Shown here piece after piece: positions 1 through 8,417 of a stretch of 64,000 nucleotides of DNA (the first letter of the stretch is position 1; each line of letters starts with the position of its first letter). Source of the stretch: Chloroflexota bacterium. Lineage in GTDB: Bacteria; Chloroflexota; Anaerolineae; Anaerolineales; UBA4823. A program made the translations under genes and the position numbers. The notes below the pieces were generated by a model that worked only from the letters and a program-made list of their open reading frames with translations, searched no databases and was not told where the DNA came from. The stretch lies in contig JAKOUW010000163.1 of NCBI GenBank assembly GCA_029782365.1, forward strand, positions 100,680 to 164,679. The letters are read 5' to 3'.

Positions 1-1
1 G

Positions 2-919
2 CGCCTCGGAGAGCTGCTCAGTGTGTTCGAGCCAGAGGCAGCCCTCCCTTACTTGGAACAGGTGCCTGGCCTGGAAGCAAAATCAGGTGAACAGGCTCAC
101 CGTCTGCAGGATGCAGTGCGCTCGGGGCTGCTGTCTGAGGAACCTGGTTTTGTTTACCTCCAGGTCGGGCGCGCCCTGGCTGCAGCAGGGAATTGGGAGT
201 TGGCCAGGTTAGGTTTCGAACGGGCCGTGCAGCTCAGCCCGGGCTTGGCCGACGCCTGGGCGTTTCGAGGCGAAGGTTTTCTCCAGGTAAATCCGCCGGA
301 TTTTACCCAGGCGGGGCGCTCTCTGGAGCAGGCAGCCCGCCTGGCGCCTGATTCATTGGTCATCAATGTGTTTTATGGCCTTTTCTGGCAAAAGCAAGAT
401 AAATTTAGCCAGGCTCTGCCCTATTTTGAAACAGCAGCCGCCATCGAACCAGGTAACCCCTTGTGGTTGGTTTCCATTGGTCAATTAAAAGCCCTGCTCG
501 GCGATTTGACCGAGGCGGAAAGCTTTTATACCAAGGCGGCTCAAATGGACCCAGGCCAGGCGGATTTGCAGCGCATGTGCGCGGAATTTTACATTCGTTT
601 TCAATATAAAATCATCCAGCGCGGCCTGCCTGCTGCACTGGAAGCGGCGCGCCTGGCGCCAGGAAACCCCGCAAACCAGGATGTGCTAGGCCAGGCTCTT
701 TTTCTTACCGGTGATAAAGATGGCGCGCTGAAAGCCTACCAACAGGCCTTAACACTGGACGAACAATACGCGGCCGCCAGCCTGCACCTGGCGGTGCTGT
801 ACACCGAATTGGGGAAACCGGAGCTGGCTTATCCACTGCTCGTTCGTGCTCACCAAAGCACCTCAGACCCGGCTGCCGCCGACCAGGCAGGGCGGCTGCT
901 GGCGTATTTCTTTCCGTGA
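2..919 (+). CDS. TPR-repeat protein, 5' end cut by window
   Basis: The reading frame is open to the first base of the window, so about 305 C-terminal residues are visible and the true start lies upstream. The visible part is almost wholly helical with repeated TPR signatures: W-x-L-A-x-x-x-x-x-A near residues 63-75, then G-x-x-x-x-A-x-x-x-Y/F-x-x-A-L/A patterns spaced by about 34 residues, such as GDLTEAESFYTKAAQMDPGQ and GDKDGALKAYQQALTLDEQY. No membrane segment or catalytic motif is seen in this part. TPR proteins are protein-interaction scaffolds; the partner cannot be told from the sequence. The next gene starts 69 bases downstream behind its own promoter-like sequence, so this may end an upstream operon. 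Confidence 0.8.
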   Translation, partial: RLGELLSVFEPEAALPYLEQVPGLEAKSGEQAHRLQDAVRSGLLSEEPGFVYLQVGRALAAAGNWELARLGFERAVQLSPGLADAWAFRGEGFLQVNPPDFTQAGRSLEQAARLAPDSLVINVFYGLFWQKQDKFSQALPYFETAAAIEPGNPLWLVSIGQLKALLGDLTEAESFYTKAAQMDPGQADLQRMCAEFYIRFQYKIIQRGLPAALEAARLAPGNPANQDVLGQALFLTGDKDGALKAYQQALTLDEQYAAASLHLAVLYTELGKPELAYPLLVRAHQSTSDPAAADQAGRLLAYFFP

Positions 920-930
920 ATCCTTGCGTG

Positions 931-939
931 TGCTACAAT
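931..939 (+). promoter_or_regulatory. Extended -10 promoter before the lipoprotein gene
   Basis: TGCTACAAT combines the TGn extension with a one-mismatch TATAAT box (934-939). The -35 position (about 911-916) is poor, which the extended -10 could offset. A start near 946 gives a leader of about 43 nt with AGGAAA before the ATG at 989. Judged by eye only. Confidence 0.45.
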
Positions 940-988
940 TGGTCAACTGTCTCCGGTCAGCTAACCCACTGGCGTCCAGGAAATAAAT

Positions 989-1672
989 ATGTCGTTTGAT
1001 CTGTTTTTGCAAAAAGGATGGTGTCGGCGTGTGGTTGTGTTAACAGCCTGCCTATTGATCTTCATATTATCCGGGTGCAGTGCGTTGTACCCGATCGATC
1101 CTGTCACTCATATTGTTTTTCAGGACGATTTTCAAGACTCTGCTTCGGGGTGGCCTGTCCAGGCTGGCTGGCAGGGTCGGATGAATTACCAGGATGGCGC
1201 TTACCATATGGAGATTTCTGCGCCGCGCGCCTTGATTTCGGCGGCGCTGCCGACCAATTATGTTTTCCCGCCGGATGTTGAAATACAAGTAGATGCCCAT
1301 TCGCTTACCGGTCCGCAGGATAACCGCTTCGGTATCATTTGCCGTTACCAGGACCCGTTCAATTATTATTGGTTTGTGATCAGCAGTGACGGCTATTACG
1401 GCATTGGCAAGATGAAAGCTGGCCAGGCAGAATTGATCAATGCACCCCAAATGCCGCCCAGTGAGATCATCCAGCAGGGTTTGGATTCTAACCATTTGCG
1501 GGTAGAATGTGTGGGTGAGGCTTTGCGGCTGTATGTGAATAATTCCCTGTTAGCTGAACAGTCCGATCGTGAGTTCAAGCAGGGCGGCGTAGGTTTGCTG
1601 GTCGGCGCTGGCAGCCAGCCAGGGGTGCAAATTGCCTTCGAACATTTAACGGTTAAAGAGGTTGTGCGATGA
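989..1672 (+). CDS. Secreted lipoprotein with a LamG/concanavalin-like domain
   Basis: A 227-residue protein with a basic N-terminus, a hydrophobic stretch (residues 15-28) and the lipobox LSGC, giving lipidation at Cys30. The mature part opens with FQDDFQDSASGWPV, a pattern common in beta-sandwich domains of the DUF1080/LamG type, and continues with alternating strands such as RFGIICRYQDPFNYYWF and RLYVNNSLLAEQ, typical of glycan-binding jelly-roll folds. No catalytic residues are evident. I infer a cell-surface, possibly carbohydrate-binding, lipoprotein. The stop overlaps the start of mtaB by four bases (ATGA), so the two are probably co-translated. AGGAAA lies just upstream of the chosen ATG. 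Confidence 0.7.
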   Translation: MSFDLFLQKGWCRRVVVLTACLLIFILSGCSALYPIDPVTHIVFQDDFQDSASGWPVQAGWQGRMNYQDGAYHMEISAPRALISAALPTNYVFPPDVEIQVDAHSLTGPQDNRFGIICRYQDPFNYYWFVISSDGYYGIGKMKAGQAELINAPQMPPSEIIQQGLDSNHLRVECVGEALRLYVNNSLLAEQSDREFKQGGVGLLVGAGSQPGVQIAFEHLTVKEVVR

Positions 1673-2949
1673 AAGTTTTTCTGGATATGGTGGGCTGCCG
1701 GCTCAATCAAAGCGAGATTGAAACCTATGCTCGCCAGTTTCAAGCGGCAGGCTACGAAGTGACCGATCAACCCGGCCAGGCGCAAATGGTGGTGATCAAT
1801 ACATGCGCGGTTACTCAGGCTGCGGCATCCGATTCCCGCCAGAAGGTGCGCCAAGCAGCCGGCGCGGGGGCTCAGCAAATCGTGGTGACCGGCTGTTGGT
1901 CCAGCCTCGACCCGCAAACTGCGGCTGCTCTGCCAGGTGTCACACAGGTTGTGCCGAACATTTCAAAGGATGAACTTGTCTCGCGGGTGCTTCAACTGTC
2001 CCCCGAGGCCTTCGAGCGCGAATTTGTCGAACGTGAGCCCCTGCCCGGACCGCGCCTGCGCACGCGGGCTTTCATTAAGGTTCAGGATGGCTGTGACAAC
2101 CGCTGCACTTTTTGTGTGACCACTCTGGCGCGCGGCGTCGGCCGCAGCCGCAGCCCTGCCCAGGTGATCGCGGATATCCAGGCCGCCCTGGCAGGCGGCG
2201 CACAAGAAATTGTGTTGACCGGCGTACATCTCGGTTCGTGGGGGCAAGATTTCAACTCGCCGCAGCGCCTGCGCCACCTGATTCAGGCGGTTTTAGCGGA
2301 GACAGATACTCCGCGCTTGCGCCTTTCCTCGTTAGAACCGTGGGATCTGGATGCTGGGTTCTTCGCTCTGTGGCAAGACAACCGTCTGTGCCGCCATCTT
2401 CATCTTCCACTCCAATCAGGCTCGGCGGCGGTTCTGCGCCGCATGGCGCGCAAAACGACCCCCCAATCGTTCCAAGCCCTGGTTGAGGCAGCGCGCTTGC
2501 AGATACCGCATGTGGCGATTACCACGGATATCATCGCCGGATTCCCCGGTGAGACAGAAGCTGAGTTTGCCGAGAGCCTGTCATTCATCCGGACGATGAA
2601 TTTTGCCGGCGGGCATGTCTTCAGCTATTCGGCCCGCCCAAGCACGGCCGCTGCTCGCATGCCGGGGCAGGTGCCGACATCTTTGAAAAAAGAGCGCAGC
2701 GCCGTACTGCACCAGGTATTTGCTCAGGCGTCGCAAGATTTTACGCGCCGCTTTGTTGGTCAGGAATTCGGTGTACTGTGGGAAAATAATGCCGCCTACG
2801 GTCCACAGGGTTGGCGAATGAGCGGTTTGACCGATAATTATTTGCGTGTCACGGCTTACGCGCCGCAGCACCTGTGGAACCGGGTTACACCGGTTTTTCT
2901 TGAACGCTGCACACCAGATGGATTATTTGGCGTCATTCGCAGTGCGTGA
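1669..2949 (+). CDS. mtaB: tRNA t6A37 methylthiotransferase MtaB
   Basis: A 426-residue radical SAM methylthiotransferase. The N-terminal MTTase domain carries the three cluster cysteines in MVGCRLNQSE, INTCAV and TGCWSS. The radical SAM core has the CxxxCxxC triad in DGCDNRCTFC (about residues 141-148), followed by GAQEIVLTGVHLGSWG and LHLPLQSGS, which are hallmarks of the family. The C-terminal end resembles a short TRAM domain. MtaB adds a methylthio group to N6-threonylcarbamoyladenosine at tRNA position 37, and the t6A genes tsaE and tsaB lie about 20 kb further on. The length and the RLNQSE motif fit MtaB better than MiaB or RimO. The start ATG overlaps the previous stop. Confidence 0.92.
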   Translation: MKVFLDMVGCRLNQSEIETYARQFQAAGYEVTDQPGQAQMVVINTCAVTQAAASDSRQKVRQAAGAGAQQIVVTGCWSSLDPQTAAALPGVTQVVPNISKDELVSRVLQLSPEAFEREFVEREPLPGPRLRTRAFIKVQDGCDNRCTFCVTTLARGVGRSRSPAQVIADIQAALAGGAQEIVLTGVHLGSWGQDFNSPQRLRHLIQAVLAETDTPRLRLSSLEPWDLDAGFFALWQDNRLCRHLHLPLQSGSAAVLRRMARKTTPQSFQALVEAARLQIPHVAITTDIIAGFPGETEAEFAESLSFIRTMNFAGGHVFSYSARPSTAAARMPGQVPTSLKKERSAVLHQVFAQASQDFTRRFVGQEFGVLWENNAAYGPQGWRMSGLTDNYLRVTAYAPQHLWNRVTPVFLERCTPDGLFGVIRSA

Positions 2950-2962
2950 AGGGTCGGGATGT

Positions 2963-3310
2963 ATGGTGCATAATTGCGTGTTTTGCAGAATTGTGGCCGG
3001 AGAATTACCCTCCACAAAACTATACCAGGACGATTTGGTTACCGCTTTTCGCGACATTCACCCTGTGGCGCCAACCCATATCCTGATTGTGCCCAACCGG
3101 CATATGAATTCAGTCAACGACGTTTTACCGGAAGATGAGCCTGCCCTGGGTAGAATGTTCGTCATCGCCCGCCACCTGGCGGAAGCCGAGGGAATTTCAC
3201 AATTGGGTTACCGCCTGACGATCAATTCGGGATCGCACGCAGGCCAGGTGGTTTTCCATTTACATATGCACTTAATGGGTGGGCAGCGCATGCGCCACCC
3301 GTTGGGATAA
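2963..3310 (+). CDS. HIT family nucleotide hydrolase
   Basis: A 115-residue histidine-triad protein. The zinc-associated N-terminus CVFCRIVAGELPS and the catalytic H99-x-H101-x-H103 in VFHLHMHLMGG are intact. HIT proteins of this branch hydrolyse adenosine phosphoramidates and related nucleotides. The ATG at 2963 is chosen because family homology begins with HNCVFCRI; the open frame extends further upstream but overlaps mtaB there. It lies 13 bases after mtaB, probably in the same operon, and is followed by the YqeY-like gene. Confidence 0.9.
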   Translation: MVHNCVFCRIVAGELPSTKLYQDDLVTAFRDIHPVAPTHILIVPNRHMNSVNDVLPEDEPALGRMFVIARHLAEAEGISQLGYRLTINSGSHAGQVVFHLHMHLMGGQRMRHPLG

Positions 3311-3322
3311 GGAGAAAAATTT

Positions 3323-3766
3323 ATGCCGAACAAAGCAGATCTTGAAGCGGCCCTCAAAGACGCGATGCGCGCCCGTGATGACCAGCGGAAGAACACAATC
3401 CGCATGGTCCTGTCCGCGGTGAAATTTAACGAAATTGAAAAGGGCAGCCCATTAGATGAAAACGGCATCACGGCTGTATTTCAGAAAGAAATTAAATCTC
3501 GCCGTGAAGCCCTGGCGGATGCGCAAAAAGCCAACCGCCCGGAACTGGTCGCCGATGCCCAGGCAGAAATCGCTATCCTGGAAAGCTTTTTGCCCAAGGC
3601 GCTCAGCGCTGAGGAATTAGAATCCCTGGCGAAACAGGCCATCGCTGAAGTCGGCGCCAGCAGTCAGCGCGAGATGGGTGCGGTTATGAAAGTCTTAATG
3701 CCGCGCCTGCATGGCAAGGCGACAGGCGACCAGGCCAGCCAGGCTGTGCGTAAGCTGCTGCAATAA
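3323..3766 (+). CDS. GatB/YqeY domain protein
   Basis: A 147-residue all-helical protein of the YqeY family, related to the tail domain of GatB, the tRNA-dependent amidotransferase subunit. The typical pattern is present: an N-terminal LKDAMRARDDQRKNTIRMVL helix, the E/D-rich KSRREALADAQKANRPEL region, LESFLPKALSAEEL, and the C-terminal GAVMKVLMPRLHGKATGDQA. The precise role of free-standing YqeY proteins is unknown; a tRNA-binding role is assumed from GatB. AAGGAG lies eight bases before the ATG. It is twelve bases downstream of the HIT gene, so the two are probably co-transcribed. Confidence 0.9.
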   Translation: MPNKADLEAALKDAMRARDDQRKNTIRMVLSAVKFNEIEKGSPLDENGITAVFQKEIKSRREALADAQKANRPELVADAQAEIAILESFLPKALSAEELESLAKQAIAEVGASSQREMGAVMKVLMPRLHGKATGDQASQAVRKLLQ

Positions 3767-3806
3767 TTAACATTCGATTTTATCTCTTTCAAAGCGGACC
3801 GGAAGC

Positions 3807-6005
3807 TTGAACGTATCTTTGCCAATCCCCGATTGGTATCTGCGCCGCCGTATTTTTCTGGGCGTTTTGTTCGTAGTGGCGATCATCGGTATCTTCTTCT
3901 CCCTCCTGGTGCCTTATTTGAAACGCGTCAACCAGCCCCCCATCCTGGTCGGCCAGGTGGCAGACCAGGATTATGTCGCTTCCACCGCGCTAACCTATAT
4001 TAGCGATTCGCTCACCGAAGACCAGCGCGAAAAAGCGATCCACTCAGTGGAACCGGTTTACACCGCCATCGATACAGGCGTGGCGCGCAGCCAGTTGGAG
4101 CGGCTGCGCGCAGCGCTTGATTTTATCGCCACTGTGCGCGCCGATCCGTACGCGACCCCCGAACAAAAAATGTCTGACCTGGCAGTTCTCCAGGATGTAC
4201 CGCTGGATAACGCCACGGCGCAAAAAATCCTGATGTTAAGTGATATTCGTTGGACCGCTCTTTCTCAAGAAGCCATTGTGGTCCTCGAGCAGGTCATGCG
4301 CACCATGATCCGCGCCGACCGCCTGGCTGAGGCACAGCGCAGTGTCCCGGCGCTAGTCAGCCTCTCGCTGCCCGAAGACCAGGCTGAGATCGTGGCTGAC
4401 CTGGTCAAAGCATTCGTGGCCCCGAACAGCTTCTACGATGCGAACCAGACCAAAGCGGCGGTCGATCAGGCCCTGGCGGGTGTACAGCCGGTGACAAAAA
4501 CGTATATGGTTGGCCAGATTATCGTGCCACGTGGTAAAGTGATCGATCAAACCGACCTGGAGGCCCTGCAGAAATTTGGCCTGGCGCAGTCCGCACAAAA
4601 CTGGCAGGAAGTTGGCAGCGCAGGCCTGCTGACGGCTGTGCTGGCGATGTATTTCGCCCTCTTTCTGCGGCGCAATTCGAGCATGATCAGCGGGATTCGC
4701 AGTCCACTCGTATTTACGATTCTATTCCTGGCATTCGTTTGGAGCGCCCGGTTGATTATTCCAAACCACGTGCTGATACCGTATTTGTTCCCAGCGGCCG
4801 CCTTTGCATTAACCAACAGTGTGCTATTTGGCTCGGAGCCTGCCTTATTAGCCAGCCTGCCGCTGGCGGTTGTTGTTTCTTACCAGCTTCAACGCCCACT
4901 TGAATTGACACTTTTCATGGTGTTGGGCAGTTTCTTTGGTGTTTGGACATTGCAGCACGCCCGCCGCCTGATCTCTTTCTTCCTGGCTGGGGGCGTTGTT
5001 TCGATCGCCAGCCTGGCAGTGATTACTCTCTACCGGTTGTTAGATACTGCTTTTGATTGGCCGGGCTTTTTTTCTTTGGGAGGGGCAGCGCTGATTAATG
5101 GCATGGCCTCGGCCGGCATCAGCCTGATCCTGCAGTTCTTCCTGGCGCAGTTCCTGGGCATGATTTCTCCGCTCCAACTGATCGAATTGATCCGGCCCGA
5201 TTCGCCATTGCTTCAGTTCATCCTGCGGAATGCCCCCGGCACCTACCAACACAGCCTGCAAGTCGCCAACCTGGCTGAACAGGCAGCCGAAAAGATCGGT
5301 GCGGATACTCTCTTGACCCGGGTCGGGGCGCTCTACCATGATGCCGGAAAGGCGCTCAACCCGTTCTATTTTATTGAGAACCAACCGCCAGGCGAATTGA
5401 ACCCTCACGATGATATCGAACCTTCGGTCAGCGCCGCTCAGATCATACGCCATGTCACCGACGGCCTGGAATTGGCGCGCCGTTACCACTTGCCGCGCCG
5501 CATCCAAGATTTTATCAGCGAACACCACGGCACTCTGATCACGCGTTACCAGTATGTGCGCGCTGTTGAGAAGGCCGGAGGTAACGAAAACCTGGTCAAT
5601 ATTAACCTGTTTCGCTATCCAGGCCCCAGCCCGCGCAGCCGTGAAACTGCCTTGTTGATGCTGGCGGACGGCAGCGAGGCGCGAGTGCGCGCCGAAAGGC
5701 CGCGCGATGAGCAGGCATTGCGAATTACAATACGCAAAGTGATTGATGACCGCTTGAAGACCGGCGAATTGAACGGGACAAACCTGACGCTGCGCCAGTT
5801 GGATATGATCGTCGATTCTTTTACGGAAACCCTGCGCGGCCTCTACCATCCGCGGATTGAATACCCGAATCTGGCTTCTGCTGAGCCGGCGAATGCACTA
5901 CCAGCTTTGAACAACCAGGCTTTCCCTCTTGAGACGCCCACCTCTTTGACCACAGATCAACCGCTGCCCAGGCTTGAAAACGAAAAAGAGCAAGAAAACC
6001 TATGA
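3807..6005 (+). CDS. pgpH: PgpH-type HDIG membrane phosphodiesterase (c-di-AMP)
   Basis: A 732-residue protein of the 7TMR-HD family. It has one N-terminal membrane helix (about residues 16-36), an extracellular helical domain to about residue 270, a bundle of further membrane helices to about 465, and a cytoplasmic HD domain. Metal-binding motifs include H482 in TYQHSLQVANLAEQA, HDAGK near 510, and SEHHGT further on. Members such as Listeria PgpH hydrolyse cyclic di-AMP. The protein opens with a TTG codon preceded by GGACCGGAAG; no better start is in frame. It overlaps ybeY by four bases, and pgpH-ybeY-dgkA is a known gene order in Gram-positive bacteria, which supports the call. Confidence 0.88.
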   Translation: MNVSLPIPDWYLRRRIFLGVLFVVAIIGIFFSLLVPYLKRVNQPPILVGQVADQDYVASTALTYISDSLTEDQREKAIHSVEPVYTAIDTGVARSQLERLRAALDFIATVRADPYATPEQKMSDLAVLQDVPLDNATAQKILMLSDIRWTALSQEAIVVLEQVMRTMIRADRLAEAQRSVPALVSLSLPEDQAEIVADLVKAFVAPNSFYDANQTKAAVDQALAGVQPVTKTYMVGQIIVPRGKVIDQTDLEALQKFGLAQSAQNWQEVGSAGLLTAVLAMYFALFLRRNSSMISGIRSPLVFTILFLAFVWSARLIIPNHVLIPYLFPAAAFALTNSVLFGSEPALLASLPLAVVVSYQLQRPLELTLFMVLGSFFGVWTLQHARRLISFFLAGGVVSIASLAVITLYRLLDTAFDWPGFFSLGGAALINGMASAGISLILQFFLAQFLGMISPLQLIELIRPDSPLLQFILRNAPGTYQHSLQVANLAEQAAEKIGADTLLTRVGALYHDAGKALNPFYFIENQPPGELNPHDDIEPSVSAAQIIRHVTDGLELARRYHLPRRIQDFISEHHGTLITRYQYVRAVEKAGGNENLVNINLFRYPGPSPRSRETALLMLADGSEARVRAERPRDEQALRITIRKVIDDRLKTGELNGTNLTLRQLDMIVDSFTETLRGLYHPRIEYPNLASAEPANALPALNNQAFPLETPTSLTTDQPLPRLENEKEQENL

Positions 6006-6445
6006 TCAATCTGCAAATTGAAGCGCTAAACAGCGAAATCATCTCCGAAACAATCCTTCAGCAGGCTGCTGAAGAGACTTTAAAACAGGTTGGCGCCTCG
6101 CTCGATGCAGACCTGACCATCGTTTTAACCGGCGATGAAACGCTGCGCCAGTTGAATCGTGAGTTTATGGGTATCGATGCTCCAACGGATGTATTGTCTT
6201 TTCCTGCCGATGAGATTGATCCTGAAACCGGTCAACCTTACCTGGGGGATGTCGTCATTTCAATCCCGCGCGCCCAGGCGCAAGCGCCAGAGAATGGACA
6301 ATCTGTGCAGGCCGAGATCTTGCTGTTGGCTGTGCATGGTGTGCTGCACCTGCTCGGCTTTGACCACGCCGAGGCGAGTGAAAAAGAACTCATGTGGGCT
6401 CAACAACAGGCCGTCTTGAGCAGGGTTGGCACAGCGAACTCATGA
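6002..6445 (+). CDS. ybeY: Endoribonuclease YbeY (rRNA maturation)
   Basis: A 147-residue YbeY. The zinc-binding motif H112-x3-H116-x5-H122 lies in VHGVLHLLGFDH, and the family segment PTDVLSFPAD is intact. YbeY is a metal-dependent RNase needed for 16S rRNA 3' end processing and ribosome quality control. The start ATG overlaps the pgpH stop (ATGA) and its own stop overlaps the next gene's ATG in the same way, so pgpH, ybeY and the kinase gene are very likely translationally coupled. Confidence 0.93.
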   Translation: MINLQIEALNSEIISETILQQAAEETLKQVGASLDADLTIVLTGDETLRQLNREFMGIDAPTDVLSFPADEIDPETGQPYLGDVVISIPRAQAQAPENGQSVQAEILLLAVHGVLHLLGFDHAEASEKELMWAQQQAVLSRVGTANS

Positions 6446-6816
6446 AGGAATTTGTTCTCACGCGCATCCAGTCGTTTCGTTATGCCCTGTCCGGTTGGTG
6501 GTATGTCATCCGTACACAGCGCAACGCCTGGATCCACGCAGTCGTAAGCCTGCTGGTCATGCTGGTCTCATTCTGGTTGGCCTTGAAACCGCAAGAGTGG
6601 GCGATCATCATCCTGACCATCGCCCTTGTCTGGACGGCGGAATTTATCAATACCGCTCTCGAAGCCGTCGTCGACCTTGCCAGCCCGCAGCACCACCCTT
6701 TGGCGAAGGTGGGTAAAGATGTCGGGGCAGCGGCTGTATTGATCGCAGCCACTTCCTCGATCTTAATTGGTTTGCTGATATTAGGACCGCCGTTGTGGCA
6801 CAAAATATTTCCGTAG
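6442..6816 (+). CDS. dgkA: DgkA-type lipid kinase (diacylglycerol/undecaprenol kinase)
   Basis: A 124-residue small membrane kinase with three hydrophobic helices. Signature residues include FRYALSGWW near the N-terminus, the family core AEFINTALEAVVDL, and KVGKDVGAAAVL. In Gram-positive-type bacteria these enzymes mostly phosphorylate undecaprenol, recycling the lipid carrier for wall and polysaccharide synthesis, which would suit the large polysaccharide locus in this window. The ATG at 6442 is chosen because it overlaps the ybeY stop (ATGA); an upstream in-frame extension would lie wholly inside ybeY. Confidence 0.9.
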   Translation: MKEFVLTRIQSFRYALSGWWYVIRTQRNAWIHAVVSLLVMLVSFWLALKPQEWAIIILTIALVWTAEFINTALEAVVDLASPQHHPLAKVGKDVGAAAVLIAATSSILIGLLILGPPLWHKIFP

Positions 6817-6825
6817 GAGTACATT

Positions 6826-7686
6826 ATGGCTGAATTGTCATTTGTCTTTGGTACAGTCGGTTCACCGATTTCGACGCCTAAAAAGCCAGGGGGCAGTGTG
6901 GGGTCGGTGCTGCGCCTATCCGAGTTGGGTCTCTTCGCCCTGGAATTGGGTTGGGTGCGGGCGGTGCGGGTGACCGAAGAAACCTGCCAGGCAATTCGCG
7001 AAACAGCCGCGCAGCAAAATGTCCGCATCAGCGTCCATGCGCCTTATTACATCAATCTGAATGCAGATCAAGAAGAATGGCCCAATTCGCGCAAGCGCCT
7101 GATGGATGCGGCTCTTTATGGTGATATGGCTGGCGCGACGGATATTATTTTCCACCCGGGTTCGTATTTTGAACGCCCCCCGGCAGAAGTGTTGCCATTG
7201 GCTTTGGAGCGCCTTCAGGGGTGTGTTGCCGAGCTGCGCCAGGCGGGCAATCCAGTCACCCTGCGTCCGGAAACCATGGGAAAATCTGCTATGTTGGGGT
7301 CTTTTGAGGATACATTGGCGATTAGCCAGGCTGTGCCAGGCGTTCAACCTTGCATTGATTTTGCCCACCTGCACGCCCGCCCGGGGAATGGCACGATGAA
7401 TTCGCCTGATGAATGGGCGCGTTTGCTTGAGACATATGGAAGAGAGCTTGGCCAGGATGCCTTAAAGCGTATGCATATTCACCTTTCGGGCATCGAATAC
7501 GGCCCAAAGGGCGAAAAAGAGCACCTGGCGCTGCAGAAATCAGACCTTGACCTGGCGGCGATATTCCGGACGCTGAAAGCTTTTGGAGCGGGCGGCCGCA
7601 TTTTATGTGAAAGCCCAGCCATGGAAGATGATGCGCTTTTCATGCGCCAACGCTGGATGGATATCACTGGAGAAAGCCAGGCTTGA
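6826..7686 (+). CDS. nfo: Endonuclease IV-like TIM-barrel protein
   Basis: A 286-residue AP endonuclease family 2 protein. Metal-ligand motifs of endonuclease IV are in order: VHAPYYINL, IFHPGSY, RPETMGK (the usual E), CIDFAHLHAR, MHIHLSGIEYGPKGEKEH, and a C-terminal CESP (E). Known members cut DNA 5' to abasic sites using three zinc ions. TAGGAG precedes the ATG at a good distance. The following UDG-superfamily gene overlaps by one base, which links a base-removing and an abasic-site-cutting activity in one operon. The family also contains sugar isomerases, so the exact substrate is inferred, but the EKEH motif favours the DNA enzyme. Confidence 0.82.
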   Translation: MAELSFVFGTVGSPISTPKKPGGSVGSVLRLSELGLFALELGWVRAVRVTEETCQAIRETAAQQNVRISVHAPYYINLNADQEEWPNSRKRLMDAALYGDMAGATDIIFHPGSYFERPPAEVLPLALERLQGCVAELRQAGNPVTLRPETMGKSAMLGSFEDTLAISQAVPGVQPCIDFAHLHARPGNGTMNSPDEWARLLETYGRELGQDALKRMHIHLSGIEYGPKGEKEHLALQKSDLDLAAIFRTLKAFGAGGRILCESPAMEDDALFMRQRWMDITGESQA

Positions 7687-8315
7687 TGGACGATGAGCAG
7701 CGCAGCCAGGCCCTGGTAAAACTGCACCAACAACTGCATCACTGCCGCCTGTGCCTGGACGCCGGTTATGATATTTTTCCGCGCGCTATCTTTTCTGGTC
7801 GGGTCGGCGCGCGCATCATGACCATCGGCCAGGCGCCGGGCATCACAGAAAAAGATGCCGGGCGGCCTTTCAATGCCGGCAGTGGAAAGCGTCTGTTTCA
7901 ATGGCTGGCGCAAGCGGGGATCGATGAGACCTGGTACCGCCAAACGCAGTACATGTCTTCGGTCACCAAGTGTTACCCGGGCCGCGCCAGGTCAGGCAGT
8001 GGCGACCGCGTCCCCAGCCGAGCTGAACAGGCCTTGTGTCGGCCATACCTGGAGGCGGAAATTGCCGTGATCGACCCGCAATTGATCCTCCCAATTGGCC
8101 GGCTGGCAATTGGCTTATTTTACGAGGCAGATGAGGCATTGGAAAAAACGATTGGCAGTCAAAAGCAGATCGATGGCCGCTGGATTGTGCCCCTGCCTCA
8201 TCCATCCGGTGCCAGCCGCTGGCACCAAATACTAGAAAACCGCCTGCGTGTTAACCGGGCGCTGGATTTGATCCACAACCATGTGCAGCGACTGTTTGCC
8301 ACGTCAAATTCGTGA
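7686..8315 (+). CDS. Uracil-DNA glycosylase superfamily protein, atypical motif A
   Basis: A 209-residue protein. Four cysteines in positions typical of Fe-S UDGs are seen: CRLC near the N-terminus, TKCYPGR, and ALCRPYL. Motif A reads TIGQAPGITEKDAGRPF, while family 4 enzymes have GEGPG/GEAPG; the acidic residue is Gln here. The C-terminal motif is PLPHPSGASRW. I therefore call the superfamily only. The ATG at 7686 shares a base with the previous stop (TGATG); a TTG three bases earlier is possible. It forms an operon with the endonuclease IV-like gene, which supports a repair role. A second, canonical family 4 UDG lies at about 24 kb. Confidence 0.8.
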   Translation: MDDEQRSQALVKLHQQLHHCRLCLDAGYDIFPRAIFSGRVGARIMTIGQAPGITEKDAGRPFNAGSGKRLFQWLAQAGIDETWYRQTQYMSSVTKCYPGRARSGSGDRVPSRAEQALCRPYLEAEIAVIDPQLILPIGRLAIGLFYEADEALEKTIGSQKQIDGRWIVPLPHPSGASRWHQILENRLRVNRALDLIHNHVQRLFATSNS

Positions 8316-8417
8316 GTTCCAGGCCGGCGACTGCCAGGAAGGGGGTACAGAGCGCTTTTTTGCCTGAAGTTGCACCATGCCCGGATAATAATGCCGATGA
8401 CTTACGGCAGGCCGGTT

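Noticed and set aside
1067..1917. Two overlapping minus-strand frames of 142 and 173 codons opposite the lipoprotein and mtaB
   Set aside because: They lack any family pattern and lie fully opposite two strong genes.
5040..5849. A 269-codon open frame on the minus strand inside the PgpH gene
   Set aside because: It is antisense to a well-supported HD-domain gene with conserved motifs; the protein has no recognisable pattern and the frame is a codon-bias shadow.
8316..8417. T6 run near 8356 as a terminator for the UDG-like gene
   Set aside because: No stable stem of useful length lies directly before the T-run; only a 3-bp GGC/GCC pair was found.
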